The notes under the pieces: generated by a model | The model's input: the letters and a program-made list of their open reading frames with translations, nothing else | Told to the model about the DNA's origin: nothing | Databases searched by the model: none | Source of the DNA: Thiosocius teredinicola | Lineage (GTDB): Bacteria > Pseudomonadota > Gammaproteobacteria > Chromatiales > Chromatiaceae | Length of the DNA stretch: 64,000 nucleotides | Reading direction: 5' to 3' | Assembly (NCBI RefSeq): GCF_002009425.1 | Contig: NZ_CP019936.1 | Span: 3,583,297-3,647,296 of the forward strand | Program-made: the position numbers and the translations under genes | Shown here: positions 8,497-18,017 of the stretch, one piece after another | How the letters are laid out: the number at the start of each line of letters is the position of its first letter | Position numbering within the stretch: position 1 is the first letter of the stretch

Positions 8497-10272
8497 ATGG
8501 TGGGCGTCGTGAGAGACGTGGCAACAAAAATCAGGTGCTCTTGGATTGGACTGTGTCTGATCTTGATGATGAGCCCGCTGGCGCTGGGCCAGTCAGTCGA
8601 CGTGACGCCGCTCGAATCCGCCACCCGTGCGCCTGCGCAGATACAGGTCGCACCGGCTCCGCTTCGAAGCAAATTGCGCCTGTATGCCGATCGCACGCGT
8701 ATCACGATGGGCGAGACCGTGATGTTTACCGCCCAACTCGGCAATGTAGGCGACCGCGCGGTGCTGTATTACTTCAGCGTCAACCACAAGCAGGATCCCG
8801 GCGCCCCGCATCCGCGGCGCTACCAGCGTAGGTTCGACCAGCCCGGCAGCTACACCGTCAGCGTACAGGCCAACCTCGGCCCCGATGAGCCGGTGCTGAC
8901 CAGCAACCCCATGGTCATCGAAGTGGCTTCAACCGAAGCCCCGCAGATCGAGATTTCACCGCGCATGGTGTCGGTGTACCCAGGCGCCGGCGCCATATTC
9001 ACCGCAGTCCCCGGCAGCGGTTCGGCATCGATCCGGCGTTACGAATGGCGCGGTGTCGGCGACCAGCGTTCGACGGCTCCGACGTACGAGCCGCGCACCG
9101 ACGAACTCGAACCCGGACTCTACGACATCAACCTGCTTGTGCTGGATGCGCGCGGCAACCAGGTCAAGGCCACCGCCAACCTGGAGATCCTGGCGCGGCG
9201 CACGGCCCCGAGCGTGCGTATCGAACCGGAAACCCGCGCGGTGCGCCAGGGCGAACCGGCCCGATTCATCGGCCAAGCCGAAGAACGCGAACTCCGTTGG
9301 CAGTGGGAAGGGCCGCAGGGTGCACGCAGCAATCGTGCGAGTTTTTACATCGATACGCGCAACCTGCCGCCCGGCGAACACACGGTCGACGTCACCGTCA
9401 CCAATACCAACGGCCTGAGCAGCAGAGCGCAGGCGCGCCTGGAGATATTGCCGCCCAGTCAGGACTTCATGGCGACGATCAACCCGCAACGCCAGACTGT
9501 GCCGTGGGGTGAACCGGCGGTTTTCCGCGATGAATCGCACATACCGCCGGAACACACGGTTTCGTTCAACTGGCAGTCACCCACCGGCCGTGTCTCGACC
9601 GAACCGCAGCTCGCCATCGACACCACTGCCCTCGCCCCCGGCGACCATCTGATCGAACTGAGCGCACGCCTCGACGACGGTCGTCGCGATACGGTCACCG
9701 CACACCTCACCGTTGCACCTCCGCGGCTCGCACTAAACGCCGATCAGCTGCGCGCTTCGCCACAGCAGGTCGTACAGTTCACCGCGGAACTGCCATCACT
9801 GGCGGCCGACCATGAGTACACCCTGTATCTCGGCGACAACGCAATGGCGGCCCTCAACGGGACACAGTCCGTGGTGCAACACAGCTATCTCGACGAAGGT
9901 CTGTACCGTGCGCATCTGGCCACCGTCATCGACGGCCAGACGTTTGAAAGCAACCCGGTCGAAATACGTGTGGCAAGCGACGTCGTGCCGCCGGTTGCAG
10001 ATTTCGATGAGGACGACGGCCAGCCATCCTGGTTGCCGTTCTGGTGGGTACCGCTTGCCCTGTTGGGCAGCGCGGTATTGTTGTATCGCCTGTTGCGCCC
10101 TGCACCCGCACCGGCTGAAATCCATGTCACCGCCGTGCCGCAGGGCGCGCCACCGATCATGACATTGAACCAGACCGAACCGCAGACACCCGACATTCGG
10201 ATCACCGTGGTCAACGACTCGGGTGAGCAAAGCCCACCGCTCGACACGACGAACGAGGACGAGCATGCCTGA
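8497..10272 (+). CDS. secreted multi-domain Ig/PKD-like protein with C-terminal membrane anchor
   Basis: This 591-residue protein has an N-terminal signal sequence ending near LALGQS (about 32). About five beta-sandwich repeats follow, each beginning with a pattern like the segments ISPRMVSVYPGAGAIFTA, IEPETRAVRQGEPARFIG and INPQRQTVPWGEPAVFRD. This is typical of PKD or Ig-like adhesion modules. A single hydrophobic helix (about 505-525, WLPFWWVPLALLGSAVLLY) is followed by a short cytoplasmic tail, so the protein probably displays the repeats in the periplasm. Its 3' end overlaps the next gene by 8 bases, which suggests coupled translation. No ligand is known. Confidence 0.72.
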   Translation: MVGVVRDVATKIRCSWIGLCLILMMSPLALGQSVDVTPLESATRAPAQIQVAPAPLRSKLRLYADRTRITMGETVMFTAQLGNVGDRAVLYYFSVNHKQDPGAPHPRRYQRRFDQPGSYTVSVQANLGPDEPVLTSNPMVIEVASTEAPQIEISPRMVSVYPGAGAIFTAVPGSGSASIRRYEWRGVGDQRSTAPTYEPRTDELEPGLYDINLLVLDARGNQVKATANLEILARRTAPSVRIEPETRAVRQGEPARFIGQAEERELRWQWEGPQGARSNRASFYIDTRNLPPGEHTVDVTVTNTNGLSSRAQARLEILPPSQDFMATINPQRQTVPWGEPAVFRDESHIPPEHTVSFNWQSPTGRVSTEPQLAIDTTALAPGDHLIELSARLDDGRRDTVTAHLTVAPPRLALNADQLRASPQQVVQFTAELPSLAADHEYTLYLGDNAMAALNGTQSVVQHSYLDEGLYRAHLATVIDGQTFESNPVEIRVASDVVPPVADFDEDDGQPSWLPFWWVPLALLGSAVLLYRLLRPAPAPAEIHVTAVPQGAPPIMTLNQTEPQTPDIRITVVNDSGEQSPPLDTTNEDEHA

Positions 10273-11626
10273 ATTCCAAAACACTGATGTTGCAGACCTG
10301 ATGTTCGGCGCGATACGCCTGCCGCCGCCGTTGATGGTCGAACGGGTGCAGCACGTCGGCACCACCCAGGAAACCAGGGACCATATCGAAGAGACGGTCG
10401 GCGGTGCGGAATGGACCGCGGTTTGGGAGAAGGTCGAAGAGAAGCTGCCCGAGTTATTCAGCATCAAGCTCACCGACGTGTTGGCGGGCGCCTTGAACAA
10501 GTGTCGCGAGCTGCACCGCTACACCGACCTGGAAAAATACCCTGCCGACCGGTCGGTGCAGGTACCGCTGGGCGAGTACAAGTTTTCATCGACACACAAA
10601 CCGCGCCTTGAGATCACCGTCGGCGGCGTCGATGCGGGCGCGATCGAACTGGTTCTGCGCCTGGATTTCCGACTGCAGGCGGCGGTCGCCGAACTGCGCG
10701 GCGGCGTGATTCGGGCGCTCGACACCGGTGGCGGCAGTGTCAAAGGCAGTGTTTCCGTTGGCAAGATCCAGGTGTGGGAATCGGACTCGGCGCAAGGCGA
10801 GCTTCCCGGTCGCATCGAGTTTGCCAAGGGTATCGCGCTCGGCAGGCTGGCGATTCGCGACCACGACGACGATGTGCTCGAACAGGTCGCGAGCGTGCCG
10901 CCTGTGGCGGTCGCCGATAACCGGCGCATCAAAGGCGACGCAGCGATCGTGCGCCGGCGCAGCTGGCTGCCGGCACTCGCCCTGCTGGGCGGCTTTGCAC
11001 TGCTTGGTCTGATCCTATTGATCGAACCGACCAAACAGGTTGTCGAGCCTGCGCTGGTACAAGGTGAAACCTACGCGTTGACGATCATCAGCGAGCCAGC
11101 CGATGCCAATGTCAATATCATCGGCCTCGACCGCGCATACACACCCGGTATGCAGTTGCCTCCCGGTCGCTACGAGATCGAGGTATCGAGCCCTGGGTTT
11201 CAACCACAGCAACAAGTGGTTCACCTTGGCGAGGCCGACCTGAAGCTTCCGGTGCAATTGGTCAGAAGCATCCAGATCGATGAACCAGCAGTCGACCCCC
11301 TGCCACTGCCCGAAGTGGAACAACAAGAGACGACACAACGCACGCCGCCTCCGCGGTCGAGCGTCGACACCCGCTCGTCGTTGCCCAGCCCTACCGAGTT
11401 GGAAGAGCAGGTGCCCGGCACCTATGCAGTCAATCTGCGCAGCTCTCCTCCGGGTGCACAGATCTGGATACGCGGCGTGGGCGACTACGAACCGGGCATG
11501 CGCCTGCCGCCGGGTGAATACACCGTCCGGCTCCGGCTCAACGGCTACCAAACCACCTGGGAGTCGTTCACCGTGCGCAACCGTGATGTCAACGAACGTT
11601 TCGAGTTGCCCAAGGGTTTCTTCTGA
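10265..11626 (+). CDS. membrane protein with two PEGA domains
   Basis: This is a 453-residue protein. The N-terminal 220 residues form an unrecognised cytoplasmic domain. One hydrophobic helix follows (about 237-255, LPALALLGGFALLGLILLI), then two extracytoplasmic PEGA-like modules separated by a proline-rich linker. The PEGA signature is visible twice, as SEPADANVNIIG with YTPGMQLPPGRYEIEV and as SSPPGAQIWIRG with YEPGMRLPPGEYTVRL. The start at 10265 lies inside the end of the upstream Ig-like gene, with an 8-base overlap. That makes the two products likely partners in one envelope complex. PEGA domains are associated with surface or cell-wall proteins; the exact role here is unknown. Confidence 0.75.
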   Translation: MPEFQNTDVADLMFGAIRLPPPLMVERVQHVGTTQETRDHIEETVGGAEWTAVWEKVEEKLPELFSIKLTDVLAGALNKCRELHRYTDLEKYPADRSVQVPLGEYKFSSTHKPRLEITVGGVDAGAIELVLRLDFRLQAAVAELRGGVIRALDTGGGSVKGSVSVGKIQVWESDSAQGELPGRIEFAKGIALGRLAIRDHDDDVLEQVASVPPVAVADNRRIKGDAAIVRRRSWLPALALLGGFALLGLILLIEPTKQVVEPALVQGETYALTIISEPADANVNIIGLDRAYTPGMQLPPGRYEIEVSSPGFQPQQQVVHLGEADLKLPVQLVRSIQIDEPAVDPLPLPEVEQQETTQRTPPPRSSVDTRSSLPSPTELEEQVPGTYAVNLRSSPPGAQIWIRGVGDYEPGMRLPPGEYTVRLRLNGYQTTWESFTVRNRDVNERFELPKGFF

Positions 11627-11671
11627 GTTGTCACAAGTGCGCCGTTTGCGCTGACGGAAAAGGTCGCGACC

Positions 11672-12424
11672 TCAATCGGCCGAAGGCGGTTTGCCGAACA
11701 GTCTCGCGTATTCCTGCGGTTCGAGAATCGCGCGGATGTCGACAAAGCTCCCGCTCGGATAGTCGCGCAACGACGATAAAACCGACAACACGCGTTCGGC
11801 CGCCTGCGCCGCATTCGGCATGCGTTCGGTGCCGCGTGCATCGCGCAGCCGCTGCAAGGCCGGAAACTGCTCGGCATCAGCGGTATCACACAGGTAGTCC
11901 ATCATCGCCGTGTCGATGATGCCCGGCGCGAGCGCACAAAGATGGGTTTGCGGAAACTCGTGGGCATAGAGCTTCATGAGCATGTTCAATGCCGCTTTCG
12001 ACAGCGAATATCCGCTCCAGCCACGATTACCCAGTACCGCCGCACCGGAGGAAATGGCGACGATCTGCCCGATCGGTATAGCGATGGCATGCAAGGCATC
12101 GAGCACCACCTTGTTGGCCCATACGTTCACCTCCATGACACGGTTTAAGGCGTCGACAGATGTGGCCGTCATATCGCGGATATCGCCGAGAACGCCGGCA
12201 TTGAGCACCACCAGGTCAAGTCGCTCGGCATTCGACAGCAATTCACCGAGCGCGGACGGTACCTCGTCGAACGCGGTCAGATCGAGTCGGCAATCGATCA
12301 TGTCGGGCGGATGACAGCCGCGCCGACTGCAACCATAGACTTCATGTCCTTCTTCGATCAGACGATTGGCCAGGGCATAGCCGAGACCGGAGCTGGTACC
12401 CGTGATGAAGGCAGTGTTGGGCAT
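11672..12424 (-). CDS. short-chain dehydrogenase/reductase
   Basis: This is a 250-residue classical SDR, an NAD(P)-dependent oxidoreductase. The nucleotide-binding motif TGTSSGLG is at about 10-17. VLNAGVLGD matches the NAG motif, AISSGAAV supplies the catalytic serine, and YSLSK gives the tyrosine-lysine pair. The sequence resembles the YciK/benzil-reductase-like SDRs, but the substrate cannot be inferred. The ATG at 12424 is chosen because it directly precedes the conserved N terminus; a GTG at 12436 would add four residues. It is convergent with the PEGA gene and divergent from the cytochrome genes. Confidence 0.88.
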   Translation of the reverse strand: MPNTAFITGTSSGLGYALANRLIEEGHEVYGCSRRGCHPPDMIDCRLDLTAFDEVPSALGELLSNAERLDLVVLNAGVLGDIRDMTATSVDALNRVMEVNVWANKVVLDALHAIAIPIGQIVAISSGAAVLGNRGWSGYSLSKAALNMLMKLYAHEFPQTHLCALAPGIIDTAMMDYLCDTADAEQFPALQRLRDARGTERMPNAAQAAERVLSVLSSLRDYPSGSFVDIRAILEPQEYARLFGKPPSAD

Positions 12425-12675
12425 AGGGACACTCACGCTGTTTCACGACTGGATCATCGACACTTGGCAATGCAAACCGTACCGCAGCTACATGTGGTTG
12501 TTCCAGGGGGACCTGAACCGAGTACGGAACAAGCCGCAGATCGCGCAGTCGAATACCGGGCGCGCCACTGCATTACAATCGGCGCGGCCTGGCCGGATAC
12601 GTGCCAGGGTTCACAGCCTGCATTGCCCTAAATGTTACGTTTCGATCCGTCGTTCACACCGCCAAAGAGCCAACC

Positions 12676-13125
12676 ATGAAAGCAACCCTGTCGTTAATAC
12701 TCGCTGCCACCCTCGGCGGCGCGACCCTCGCCCACGCCCAAGAACCGGAGGACTTCATCAAGTACCGCGAGGCCATGATGAAAGCAATGGCCGGTCACTC
12801 CGGCGCGATGAGCCAGATCGTGCGCGGCAAGGTTTCGCCCGAAGGGCACCTGCAGATGCACGCCAAGTCGCTTGCTGAACTGAGCAGCGACATCGCCAGT
12901 ATGTTCCCGGAAGGTTCGGATTTCGGCGAGACCGAAGCGAAAGAAGAGATCTGGAAAGAATGGGACAAATTCCAACAGGCAGCGGATAAAGCCAAACAGG
13001 CAACGGCCACGCTGGCGGCGACCGTCGACTCGGGCGACGAAGCCAAGATTGCTGCCGCCTTCAAGGATGTCGGACAAGCGTGCAAGGGCTGTCACGAAGA
13101 CTTCCGTAAGGAGGAAGAACACTAA
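12676..13125 (+). CDS. cytochrome c' family protein
   Basis: This is a 149-residue periplasmic haem protein. A signal peptide ends near AHAQ (about 22). A four-helix-bundle-type sequence follows, and the haem motif CKGCH sits near the C terminus (136-140), the arrangement that defines cytochrome c'. Such proteins bind NO and other small gases, and some take part in redox protection. The MHAKSLAELS segment (about 61-70) fits the second helix of the family. The ATG at 12676 gives a clean signal peptide. Its stop codon abuts the start of a dihaem cytochrome gene, so the two are one operon and may form a donor-acceptor pair. Confidence 0.9.
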   Translation: MKATLSLILAATLGGATLAHAQEPEDFIKYREAMMKAMAGHSGAMSQIVRGKVSPEGHLQMHAKSLAELSSDIASMFPEGSDFGETEAKEEIWKEWDKFQQAADKAKQATATLAATVDSGDEAKIAAAFKDVGQACKGCHEDFRKEEEH

Positions 13126-13953
13126 ATGCGCAACCTGCCGGCGGCCATCGTTGTCAGCAGCCTGATCGGTGTGGCCCATGCCGCAACCGACGGCGAGTAC
13201 CTGTTCAACGCCGCCGGCTGTCTCGCCTGTCACACAAGCGAAGATGGGCCGGAACTCGCCGGGGGGCGCGCGTTCGAAACACCCTACGGCACCTTCTATT
13301 CACCGAACATCTCGCCGGACGAACAGACCGGCATCGGCAACTGGTCGAAAGAGCAGTTCATCGAAGCGCTGAAGCACGGCACTTCGCCACGGGGCGATCC
13401 GTACTTTCCGGTGTTTCCTTACCCGTCTTACCAGTTGATGACCGACGAAGACGCCGGCGCCATCTATGACTACCTGATGCAGCGCGAGCCTCAACAGCGC
13501 GCGAACCGCGAGCACGACACGGCGTGGTGGCTGGGTCGGTGGATGATGACACCCTGGCAATGGTGGTTTGAGGAAGAACCGCCCGCTGCACCCGACGATG
13601 CGCAACTTGCGCGCGGTCGCTACCTGGTCGATGCGCTCGGTCACTGCGGAGAGTGTCATACGTCACGCGATTGGGCCGGTGTCGCCGATCGTTCGTACTA
13701 CCTCGCCGGCAATCCGGACGGACCTGACGGCGAGAAGGTCCCGAACATCACACCGGACCGCAGCAACGGCATCGGCAAATGGGATACCGACGACCTTAAG
13801 TGGTTCCTGCAATCCGGCGAGTTGCCCGATGGCGATTACACCGGCGGTGCGATGTCTGAGGTAATCGACAACACGACCTCCAAACTGACGCCGGACGATC
13901 GCACTGCCATGGCGAAATTCCTCAAGTCGCTACCGGCGCTCGAGACGCCCTGA
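13126..13953 (+). CDS. dihaem c-type cytochrome
   Basis: This is a 275-residue periplasmic cytochrome with a signal peptide ending near AHAA (about 20). It has two class-I haem sites: CLACH (32-36) with a distal YGTFYSPNISPDEQTGIG segment, and CGECH (174-178) with VPNITPDRSNGIGKW. The repeat indicates two fused cytochrome c domains of the type found as electron-transfer subunits of alcohol, aldehyde or sulfite-type dehydrogenases. The ATG follows the upstream TAA with no gap, and a GGAGG lies inside the end of the cytochrome c' gene, indicating coupling. No dehydrogenase subunit is nearby, so the electron donor is unknown. Confidence 0.92.
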   Translation: MRNLPAAIVVSSLIGVAHAATDGEYLFNAAGCLACHTSEDGPELAGGRAFETPYGTFYSPNISPDEQTGIGNWSKEQFIEALKHGTSPRGDPYFPVFPYPSYQLMTDEDAGAIYDYLMQREPQQRANREHDTAWWLGRWMMTPWQWWFEEEPPAAPDDAQLARGRYLVDALGHCGECHTSRDWAGVADRSYYLAGNPDGPDGEKVPNITPDRSNGIGKWDTDDLKWFLQSGELPDGDYTGGAMSEVIDNTTSKLTPDDRTAMAKFLKSLPALETP

Positions 13954-13974
13954 CCCGCAGAACGGGCGAGCCGG

Positions 13975-15600
13975 TCAGCCGGTCTTGAAGCCGCCAATCA
14001 GGTTGTTGATCTCACGTGCCAACGTGTCGAGCTGACTGCTGGCCGCCGAAATGGTCCCGGCGCTCGACGCCGTGTCGCGCGCAAGATCGGCAATCTGCAC
14101 CACGTTGCGGTCCATGTCGCCCGAAACCTGGCTCTGTTCCTGCGCGGCCGCGGCAATGCGGTGCGTCATATTCTGAATGCCGTCGACACCGTCCTGGATC
14201 GATACCAGAACATTCTGTGCGTTCTCGACTTCGCTGACGCTCTCCGTCGCCATATCGCGACTGCCGGCCATCACCTTCACAGACTCGCCGGCGCGTGTCT
14301 GCAGCTTCGTTATCATCGCCTGGATCTCTTCCGTCGACTGCTGAGTACGACTCGCCAGTGTGCGCACTTCGTCGGCAACGACGGCAAAACCCCGGCCCTG
14401 CTCACCGGCGCGCGCCGCTTCGATCGCCGCGTTCAATGCCAGCAGGTTGGTCTGCTCCGAGATCCCGCGGATCACTTCGAGTACCGAGCCGATACTGTTG
14501 CTCTCTTCACCCAGTTCGTTGATCACGCCCTGGGCGCGACCGATCTCCGATTCCAAGGAGCGAATCACGCCGACCGCCCGCTGCACCGACTTGTTGCCGA
14601 CCGAGGTCTGCTCCCCGGCTGACTGCGTGAACCCAGCCGTTTCGCCCGCGGTGTTGGCGATCTCGTCGGCACTGGCGCGCAGTTCGGTCATCGCCGCCGC
14701 AACGGCCTCGGTCTCGGTAAGCTGGTTATTGGCCTTGTGCTCTCCGTCTTTGGCGAACCCGGTCAGATGCCCGGCCGACTCGCTCAGCTGCGACGCCACG
14801 GAACGCATCGACACGACGGCCGTCTGGATCTTTTCGACAAACCGGTTGATACCGCGCGCCACATCCCCCATTTCGTCGCCACGCGACTCGTCGAGGCGAC
14901 GCGTCAGGTCGCCATCACCGGCGCCGAGTTCATGGGCAAGTTCAGCAGCATGCGCGATGGGCTGCAGCACGGCCACGCGCAGGAAGACGCCGGCGACCAG
15001 CGCCAATGCAGCGATCACGATCGAGGTGATCAACACCCAGTTGCTCTCCTGCTGGGCGTGCAACACCGCATCGTCGAGGCTCTCGGTAGACAGGTTGCGG
15101 GCGATCTCGATGACGCTTTCAACATCCGCCTGGATCGCTTCGGCGGCGGCATCGAAGGAAGCCATCAACTGGTTGCCGCCTTGTGGGCCTTCCGCCACGT
15201 AGGCCTCGGCCATCCGCTTGCCGGTCGCATAATAGTCGCCGAACTTGTCGTGCATCCCGCGGAACAGATCGGCCTTGGCAGGATACAGTGCAGCCAGCTC
15301 ATCCATCAGGCGCTCTGCATCCTCTGCGTGCGTGGCAGCTTGGTCGAATCCATCGTTGAGCCCGTCGAGTCCGCGCGTAGCACTGATGTCCGTCAGCCAC
15401 TGCTGAACCTGCACGACGGCCAATTTCAGCTCGTACGACTTGCTGACGATGGCCGAGCTCGTGTCGCGCATGAAGCTGATGTTGCCACTCACCTCGTCCG
15501 CCTTGCTCATCAGGACAACGGCCTGCACCACGGCGACGGCCACGAACAGACCGATGACGACGGCGAGTTTTCCTTTGATTGTTGAAAGAATGCTCAACAT
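13975..15600 (-). CDS. methyl-accepting chemotaxis protein
   Basis: This is a 541-residue transmembrane chemoreceptor. An N-terminal helix (about 10-32), a helical periplasmic sensor region of about 150 residues and a second helix (about 187-207) are followed by HAMP and a long cytoplasmic coiled coil. The signalling tip is intact, with [20 protein letters not shown] and [12 protein letters not shown] visible. It should control a CheA kinase elsewhere in the genome. The ligand is not evident. The ATG at 15600 is chosen for the GGGAT element upstream and because the extra residues of the longer frame are not typical. It is monocistronic and convergent with the cytochrome genes. Confidence 0.95.
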   Translation of the reverse strand: MLSILSTIKGKLAVVIGLFVAVAVVQAVVLMSKADEVSGNISFMRDTSSAIVSKSYELKLAVVQVQQWLTDISATRGLDGLNDGFDQAATHAEDAERLMDELAALYPAKADLFRGMHDKFGDYYATGKRMAEAYVAEGPQGGNQLMASFDAAAEAIQADVESVIEIARNLSTESLDDAVLHAQQESNWVLITSIVIAALALVAGVFLRVAVLQPIAHAAELAHELGAGDGDLTRRLDESRGDEMGDVARGINRFVEKIQTAVVSMRSVASQLSESAGHLTGFAKDGEHKANNQLTETEAVAAAMTELRASADEIANTAGETAGFTQSAGEQTSVGNKSVQRAVGVIRSLESEIGRAQGVINELGEESNSIGSVLEVIRGISEQTNLLALNAAIEAARAGEQGRGFAVVADEVRTLASRTQQSTEEIQAMITKLQTRAGESVKVMAGSRDMATESVSEVENAQNVLVSIQDGVDGIQNMTHRIAAAAQEQSQVSGDMDRNVVQIADLARDTASSAGTISAASSQLDTLAREINNLIGGFKTG

Positions 15601-15767
15601 GTGACTGATCCCGCTACGAATTTTGACAATTGAACACGCGTGCAGAACCACTCGTGCGCCATGCGTACGGTAGCGACCTAGGGTTTTTGTTCTTTAATTC
15701 TTAAGACGCAGGCAGCAACGACGGCGCGCCAGGAAGTCGCTGAAAGCGTCTGCCACCCGAGAAAAAC

Positions 15768-15795
15768 AAAAAGCCCCGCCGAAGCGGGGCTTTTT
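15768..15795. terminator. bidirectional-looking intrinsic terminator
   Basis: A GCCCCGC/GCGGGGC stem with a CGAA loop is flanked by A and T runs, so a U tract exists in either direction. It lies just after the Mrp/ApbC stop codon, read on the minus strand, and most likely ends that transcript. Confidence 0.88.
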
Positions 15796-15817
15796 CTCGC
15801 CTTGTACCCGACCGGGG

Positions 15818-16909
15818 TCAGTTGTTCTGAATAACGATATTCGGGAACTTGGCGGCGTAGCTTTTTGCCTGGCGCGACAACTTGGCTGCCGCTTTACGCG
15901 CGATCTCGCGGTAGATCTGCGACGGACGCGCCTCGGGCTCGGCCACTACGGTCGGCTTGCCGGCGTCGGTCTCTTCGCGGATGCGGGTCTCCAGCGGCAA
16001 GGCGCCAAGGAAGGTCACGCCGTACTGCTCTGCCATGCGCTGCCCGCCGCCTTCACCGAAGATGTGCTCTTCGTGACCGCACTTCGAGCAGATGTGGATC
16101 GACATGTTTTCGACGATGCCCAACACCGGTACCTCGACCTTCTCGAACATCTTGAAACCCTTGCGGGCGTCGAGCAGCGCGATGTCTTGTGGCGTGGTGA
16201 CCACGATCGCACCGGACACGGGTACCTTCTGCGCCAGCGTCAGCTGGGTGTCACCGGTGCCCGGCGGCAGGTCGATCACCAGGTAGTCCAGCTCGTCCCA
16301 GTTGGTGTCGTTGAGCAGCTGCTCCAGCGCCTGGGTGACCATCGGGCCACGCCAGATCATCGGCGTCTCTTCGTCGATCAGGAAACCGATCGACATCGCC
16401 TGCAGGTGGTAGCTCATCATCGGCTCGAGCGTGTTGCCGTCTTTCGATTCCGGCTTACCGGTAATGCCGAGCATGCGCGGCTGCGACGGGCCATAGATAT
16501 CGGCGTCGAGGATACCGACTCGCGCGCCCTCAGCAGACAGCGCCAGCGCCAGATTGACCGCCGTGGTCGATTTGCCGACGCCGCCTTTGCCGGAGGCCAC
16601 GGCGATGATGTTTTTGACGTTGTCTATCGGCTTGAGCGACTTCTGCACCGAGTGCGCGACCACCTTGGAGGAGATACTCACGTCACAGGCCGCCACGCCG
16701 TCTGCCGATTCAACCGCCGACTTGACCGCCGCGGCGATCTCGTCCTGCACACCTTTAGCCGGGAAGCCCAGCAAGATGTCGACCTTGACCTTGTCGCCGT
16801 CGACCTGAATATCTTTGATCGACTTTGCGGTAACCAGATCGGTTTCCAGGTGGGGTTCGACGTAACTTTTGATGGCCTCTTCGACCTGCTCTCTTGTGAG
16901 TTCTGCCAT
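15818..16909 (-). CDS. apbC: Mrp/ApbC iron-sulfur cluster carrier ATPase
   Basis: This is a 363-residue cytosolic P-loop ATPase of the Mrp/ApbC/NBP35 family that carries and delivers [4Fe-4S] clusters. An N-terminal MIP18-like domain (about 1-90) precedes the deviant Walker A GKGGVGKS (107-114). DADIYGPSQP, VIDLPPGTGD and the cluster-binding CSKCGHEEHIFG follow. The ATG at 16909 is chosen because it gives the usual N terminus and has AGGACAGGA upstream. An ATG at 16936 would add nine residues. The gene is followed by a strong terminator. metG lies beyond the next gene, and the mrp-metG proximity is common in proteobacteria. Confidence 0.95.
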   Translation of the reverse strand: MAELTREQVEEAIKSYVEPHLETDLVTAKSIKDIQVDGDKVKVDILLGFPAKGVQDEIAAAVKSAVESADGVAACDVSISSKVVAHSVQKSLKPIDNVKNIIAVASGKGGVGKSTTAVNLALALSAEGARVGILDADIYGPSQPRMLGITGKPESKDGNTLEPMMSYHLQAMSIGFLIDEETPMIWRGPMVTQALEQLLNDTNWDELDYLVIDLPPGTGDTQLTLAQKVPVSGAIVVTTPQDIALLDARKGFKMFEKVEVPVLGIVENMSIHICSKCGHEEHIFGEGGGQRMAEQYGVTFLGALPLETRIREETDAGKPTVVAEPEARPSQIYREIARKAAAKLSRQAKSYAAKFPNIVIQNN

Positions 16910-17115
16910 GGTCCTGTCCTGCGTAGTGTTTGCCATATCCCCGTCACGCGATGTCGGCTTGAAAGCGGGGCGGGATACGAGAAGTCGGTGGATAATACAC
17001 GAAAGAAAACGGCAAACTCTGATCGAGTTTTTCGGGTTTTCTATACATGGTTGTACCTGTACCCCCAATCTACCTTTCAGAAAGCGGGGTATCACCAAAA
17101 AACGTAGGGCACAAA

Positions 17116-17138
17116 AAAGCCCGCCAGAGGCGGGCTTT
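17116..17138 (-). terminator. intrinsic terminator after the PEP-CTERM-type gene
   Basis: AAAGCCCGCC and GGCGGGCTTT form a 10-bp stem with an AGA loop, 22 bases beyond the stop. An A run on the plus strand gives a U tract for minus-strand transcription. Confidence 0.88.
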
Positions 17139-17159
17139 CAGGGCACTGAAAAACGCGAT

Positions 17160-17741
17160 TCAACCAGCGCGGCGGCGCTGCCAAGCCATGCCGATCGCAC
17201 CTAAGCCGAAGAGCGCCAGAATACCAGGGGCGGGCACTTCTCCTGCAGCCGGGGTGGTGCCGTCGTCGACCGTAACCGTCACGAAATCAGCATTATCGGC
17301 GGCGTTGGAATCCCAGTAGTACAGCAATAGCTCACCCGAGTCCGGTGCGGTACCGGCGTATTCGGTGCCAAGCTCAAAGAAAGTGGGACCAAGCGAGCCG
17401 ACCAATGTGCCAAATGGGGCGGTCAGGCCGTTGCTGGTGTAAGACGAAAATGTCGTCCCGATCTGTGTCCCAGCCGGCTGACCTGACTCATCAAGACCCG
17501 TTGCTAGGAGATCAGCCACCAGGCCATTAGCGTTGGACCAGCGCGGCAGCGCTCCCGCACTCCAAATGTCGTTGGGATCTACGGAAACGTTGAGCGAATC
17601 ACCTGCATTGAAGAACAGCCCCGTGTTCAATCCTGTACCGCCCGTGCTGCTGTTTGCCAGCGCGTAAACGTCGAACTTAAACTCAACAGCGTACGAGGCA
17701 CTGGAAATCAGCGCCAAAGCGACAGCCAAAAGCTGTTTCAT
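17160..17741 (-). CDS. PEP-CTERM-type exported protein
   Basis: This is a 193-residue secreted protein. It has a short signal peptide (about 1-18), a low-charge body rich in Gly, Thr, Ser and Asn, and a C-terminal sorting tail. The tail consists of VPAPGILALF, a hydrophobic helix and the basic end WQRRRAG, which is the tripartite layout of PEP-CTERM proteins. By family knowledge such proteins are processed by exosortase and released to the exopolysaccharide or cell surface. No exosortase gene is in this window. GGGAGG lies upstream of the ATG at 17741. A second protein with a related tail starts at 60793. The function of the body is unknown. Confidence 0.85.
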   Translation of the reverse strand: MKQLLAVALALISSASYAVEFKFDVYALANSSTGGTGLNTGLFFNAGDSLNVSVDPNDIWSAGALPRWSNANGLVADLLATGLDESGQPAGTQIGTTFSSYTSNGLTAPFGTLVGSLGPTFFELGTEYAGTAPDSGELLLYYWDSNAADNADFVTVTVDDGTTPAAGEVPAPGILALFGLGAIGMAWQRRRAG

Positions 17742-18017
17742 ATGGGAACCTCCCTATCATTTCCCTGTTTTGCACGCAGCAAAACGATTTGCCAAATGTT
17801 CATTCAATTAACGTGCCATGAAATATAAGTTGATGATTTAAATATTTAATCCGGAATAGTAATTTGTTTCTCAGCCACAAAATGTAAATGCAACGGACAC
17901 ATTAATCTTTAAGATCCTATGGCCGCACCCAGATAACGTTCTATGTGCTGGAATCCCGCGGATGGACGCAACGTGACATAATTTCTGGTTCTGATCTCCT
18001 CGCAGCAACGGACACAA

